DNA from: Promerops cafer
Taxonomy: Eukaryota; Chordata; Aves; Passeriformes; Nectariniidae
DNA length: 64,000 nucleotides
Direction: 5' to 3'
Assembly (NCBI GenBank): GCA_013398275.1
Contig: VZSE01005864.1
Coordinates: forward strand, 844,372 to 908,371
Positions within the stretch are counted from its first letter, which is position 1, and every line of letters begins with the position of its first letter. Shown in pieces: positions 61,464 through 64,000 of this stretch. Position numbers and translations under genes: made by a program. The notes beneath the pieces were generated by a model. The model saw only the letters and a list, made by a program, of their open reading frames with translations, made no database searches and had not been told where the DNA came from.

Positions 61464-64000
61464 TCTACATATTTTACAGGGAATCCTGAGAGAAAGAATT
61501 TAATTAACAAAGTAGATTATCAAGTGCAGTGGAAAAAACACAGCCTTGAAATATCCTCAGTTGTCTTAATAACGGAGATTGAGACTCAGATAATGTGGGA
61601 CAGGACCTGATCTACAGAATCTTGCTATGGTGGCTGAGAAAGCAGCAGCCAATGCCACAAACTCTGATCAAATAATAGTGAATTAGTGTTGTAAGATAAT
61701 GCTCAAAGCACTTGGAAAAAACCCTTGAATTAACAATGCTGTTGGGCTCCAACAAAATAAAGGGAAGCTTTTACAAGGGATGATTGAAGGATTCTTGGGA
61801 CTCCCTGTAAACTGAACTCTCGCCTTGACACAAAGGCATGGTGAGAACATACAGATTTGGAATCAGCAGGAACTGTATGTTTTCATATTACTGTTTCCAT
61901 TGTATTTATTATTCTCTAATGAGGCCATAAAAATACAATAATGGCAATCAGATGCAGCATGAACTCTATTTAAGAGAGTTTTCAGTTGCATTTTTACCTT
62001 CCACTAGTTTAGGCAGGGAGCAGCATGTATGTGTACATATAGTGTGAAGATGAAAAAAAGAATCACAAACAAATAATTTTACAGGAAAATGTGCATGTTA
62101 GGGTTTTACTGAGAGTGTTGTATCCCATTTGAAATATTCACATTTACTACCAGATACCCTGAAGAATAACCAGTGCTAAAACATGAGTGCTGTTGCAGCT
62201 CTACTGGTTTACAGACAGCTGCTTTTGTTGGATTAGATTCACAAGAAAAGCTCTAGCCAACGCCATGTAGGTCACCATGTGGGGTTCTAGCACTTGCCAC
62301 ACTGCAAAAACATTATTTAAGACCAAATTTTGTGAAGGAGCCAAAGGCCCTCTGTAGCATCTGGGTGCGCTGGTTTGTAGTTCATTGCTCAGAGAAATAT
62401 ACATGGTTTCAAGACAGAAAATGGAAAGGGATTAATAGAGGGATTTTTGTACAATGCAGATCAATGCCCAGTCTCAGATTTGAGTCCCCTATACATTTAT
62501 CAAAGCCATCAACGGACAGCTTTATAGTCACTGCTTTCAAAACATCCACAGGCCTGTAGACAGAATGTAGAATTAGCACAAGTACAGTATGTAGAAAAGC
62601 AACACCACTAAGAATGCGTATCTAATGGCACCCCAGTCTGGATAATACCCATTTCCACAGGAAAGCTATAGTCAGTCATAACAATTTAAAAAAATCCTGC
62701 CTTTTCCTTCCTACGCTTTCTAGTCAGCCTTTCCCAAAGCACCTCCAAATGAATACTATTTAACTGCTAGGTTTGAGAAAGGATTTAACTGCCTTAGATT
62801 ACGTTTCCAGTGAGCAAGAGTTAACACTGCAGGTTTATGCATTACCAATGTAACATACACTGGGCTATCACACCTATTAGCTGAGATCCCCAGTACTGTT
62901 CCAGTATGGAGACTACACAAAAGCATATTCCCATTCTTGGGAGAGTTCAAGTCTAGGTCATTTTGGCAATGGCCATGAAGGAAAAGCAGTGCTGGAAAAA
63001 CAGAAGTCCAGCTTCAGTCAGTTTGGGACCACCAGAAGGGCGAGACTCTCATCCAAACTTTAACAGTTTGCTCTTTACACAGCTAGAGGTGTTAGATGTT
63101 AACTAGCACAATCCAAATAAGGAATCATACCAAAACCCGGGATACATGCAATTCTGACTAAATCTAGGGAAACACATAAAAAACTGACTGACGACCAACA
63201 GCCAACACTGTCATGTTCACAGAGAACTGAAGAGGCACTCAGAAGAGGGTCTTTCCCAAGAGCCATGCAAGACATTCCCATCATTATTTTTCTAAAATTT
63301 TCCCACAAAACCTTACTTTAAAAGCATAACCAACAGTTCTCTTTTCTCATCTACCCCATCTGCAGTTCCACCTCTGCCAAGAGGATGCCACAGAGCTCTC
63401 CCTTGTCATTCACCACCAGAAACAAAAGCTGCTCTGCCACCAAGGTGAAGCCCTCAGAAACACCTGGGTGCATCCCTGGGGTTTAAAAAGATTCAGCTGG
63501 GTATAATCAGGCTCACCTGGCCCTGTGTTCAAGATCTTTATGCCTAATAATGCTCTCTACAAAAGACTGAGCTGGAAATGGCTTTCAGGTGAAGAAACTA
63601 ATCAAATGCAAAGACCCAGGTTGTCCCCATAAGCATGAAATGGCAAAATGCCTTTTTTTTTTTTTAACAGAGTCGTTTTCCGGGATGGATTTATATCCTG
63701 CAGTGTTCACAAGGCCTGTGTTTTTGCAGCATCTGAGGCAAACAAAATGCTCTTGATGAAATACCAGCTCTTACTGTGTGCAGAATATGGCATTAAATTT
63801 ATAGAGCAAAGGAAGAAGTGGTTTACTTGCCTTGAGGGGAATTGAGAAGTGACAGTAGGCACTTAACAACAAGTTCCAATTACAGCATTTAAATATAATT
63901 GCATACTCTGTTAATCTGTTTCAGGGTGGCATCATTTTAATATGATTGTCACAGATTCTTTCTAATATTATGAGTGATGTAAGTGAAGTTGAGCCTATGA
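61464..64000. other. Non-coding sequence to the window end
   Basis: Unique A/T-rich DNA without a recognised gene. A T-rich run lies at 63651-63664. Frames of 60-75 codons show no known family. Confidence 0.5.

Noticed and set aside
1..64000. CRISPR arrays, insertion sequences, operons, riboswitches
   Set aside because: The sequence is vertebrate nuclear DNA; no spaced direct-repeat array or prokaryotic signal was seen.

Overview
This is vertebrate, almost certainly avian and probably songbird, nuclear DNA. The evidence is several 5'-truncated CR1 LINE tails ending in the ATTCTRTG-type 3' motif typical of bird CR1, one solo endogenous-retrovirus LTR of a type I associate with passerines, a low G+C background, depleted CpG and very sparse coding content. 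There are no bacterial-type operons. Nearly all open reading frames here are chance frames in non-coding DNA or lie inside repeats.

The one coding feature I can support is a small exon on the minus strand at 28666-28761. It encodes 32 residues (MKLADSIMAGK...ARTWWM) and ends exactly at a GTGAGT splice donor. This matches the alternative N-terminal exon of the Nuclear factor I transcription factors, which replaces the usual MYSP.CLTQ start before the DEFHPF DNA-binding domain. Ile-7 and Thr-11 differ from the NFIA version I remember (Val, Ala), so NFIB (Z-linked in chicken) is my preferred paralogue, with NFIA as the alternative. The DEFHPF exon is not in the window, so 1-28665 would be part of a long first intron and 28762-64000 would be 5' UTR, promoter and upstream gene-poor sequence.

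Layout: 1-3.1 kb carries two CR1 tails and an older CR1-like scrap. 3.1-27.5 kb is mostly unique intron sequence with short simple repeats, a compact CpG cluster near 12.9-13.25 kb and a near-consensus NFI dimer site at 16.0 kb. 27.5-28.4 kb is CpG-retaining and flanks the exon; a GA/CT tract lies about 200 bp 5' of the start codon. 29-35.8 kb is unique sequence with two polypurine tracts and candidate regulatory motif clusters. A solo LTR occupies about 35.86-36.65 kb. 36.6-64 kb is gene-poor, with worn ancient repeats, an E-box-rich patch near 47 kb, a CR1 tail near 49.8 kb and a CR1 scrap at 52.85 kb.

An important technical point is the single N at 49590, flanked by two apparently identical 286-bp copies (49304-49589 and 49591-49876). 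This looks like an unmerged contig overlap, so the duplication is probably false. I found no convincing novel biological system. The most interesting items are the NFI exon with its in-frame upstream ORF and competing start codons, the CpG-retaining blocks around it, and the possible autoregulatory NFI site.
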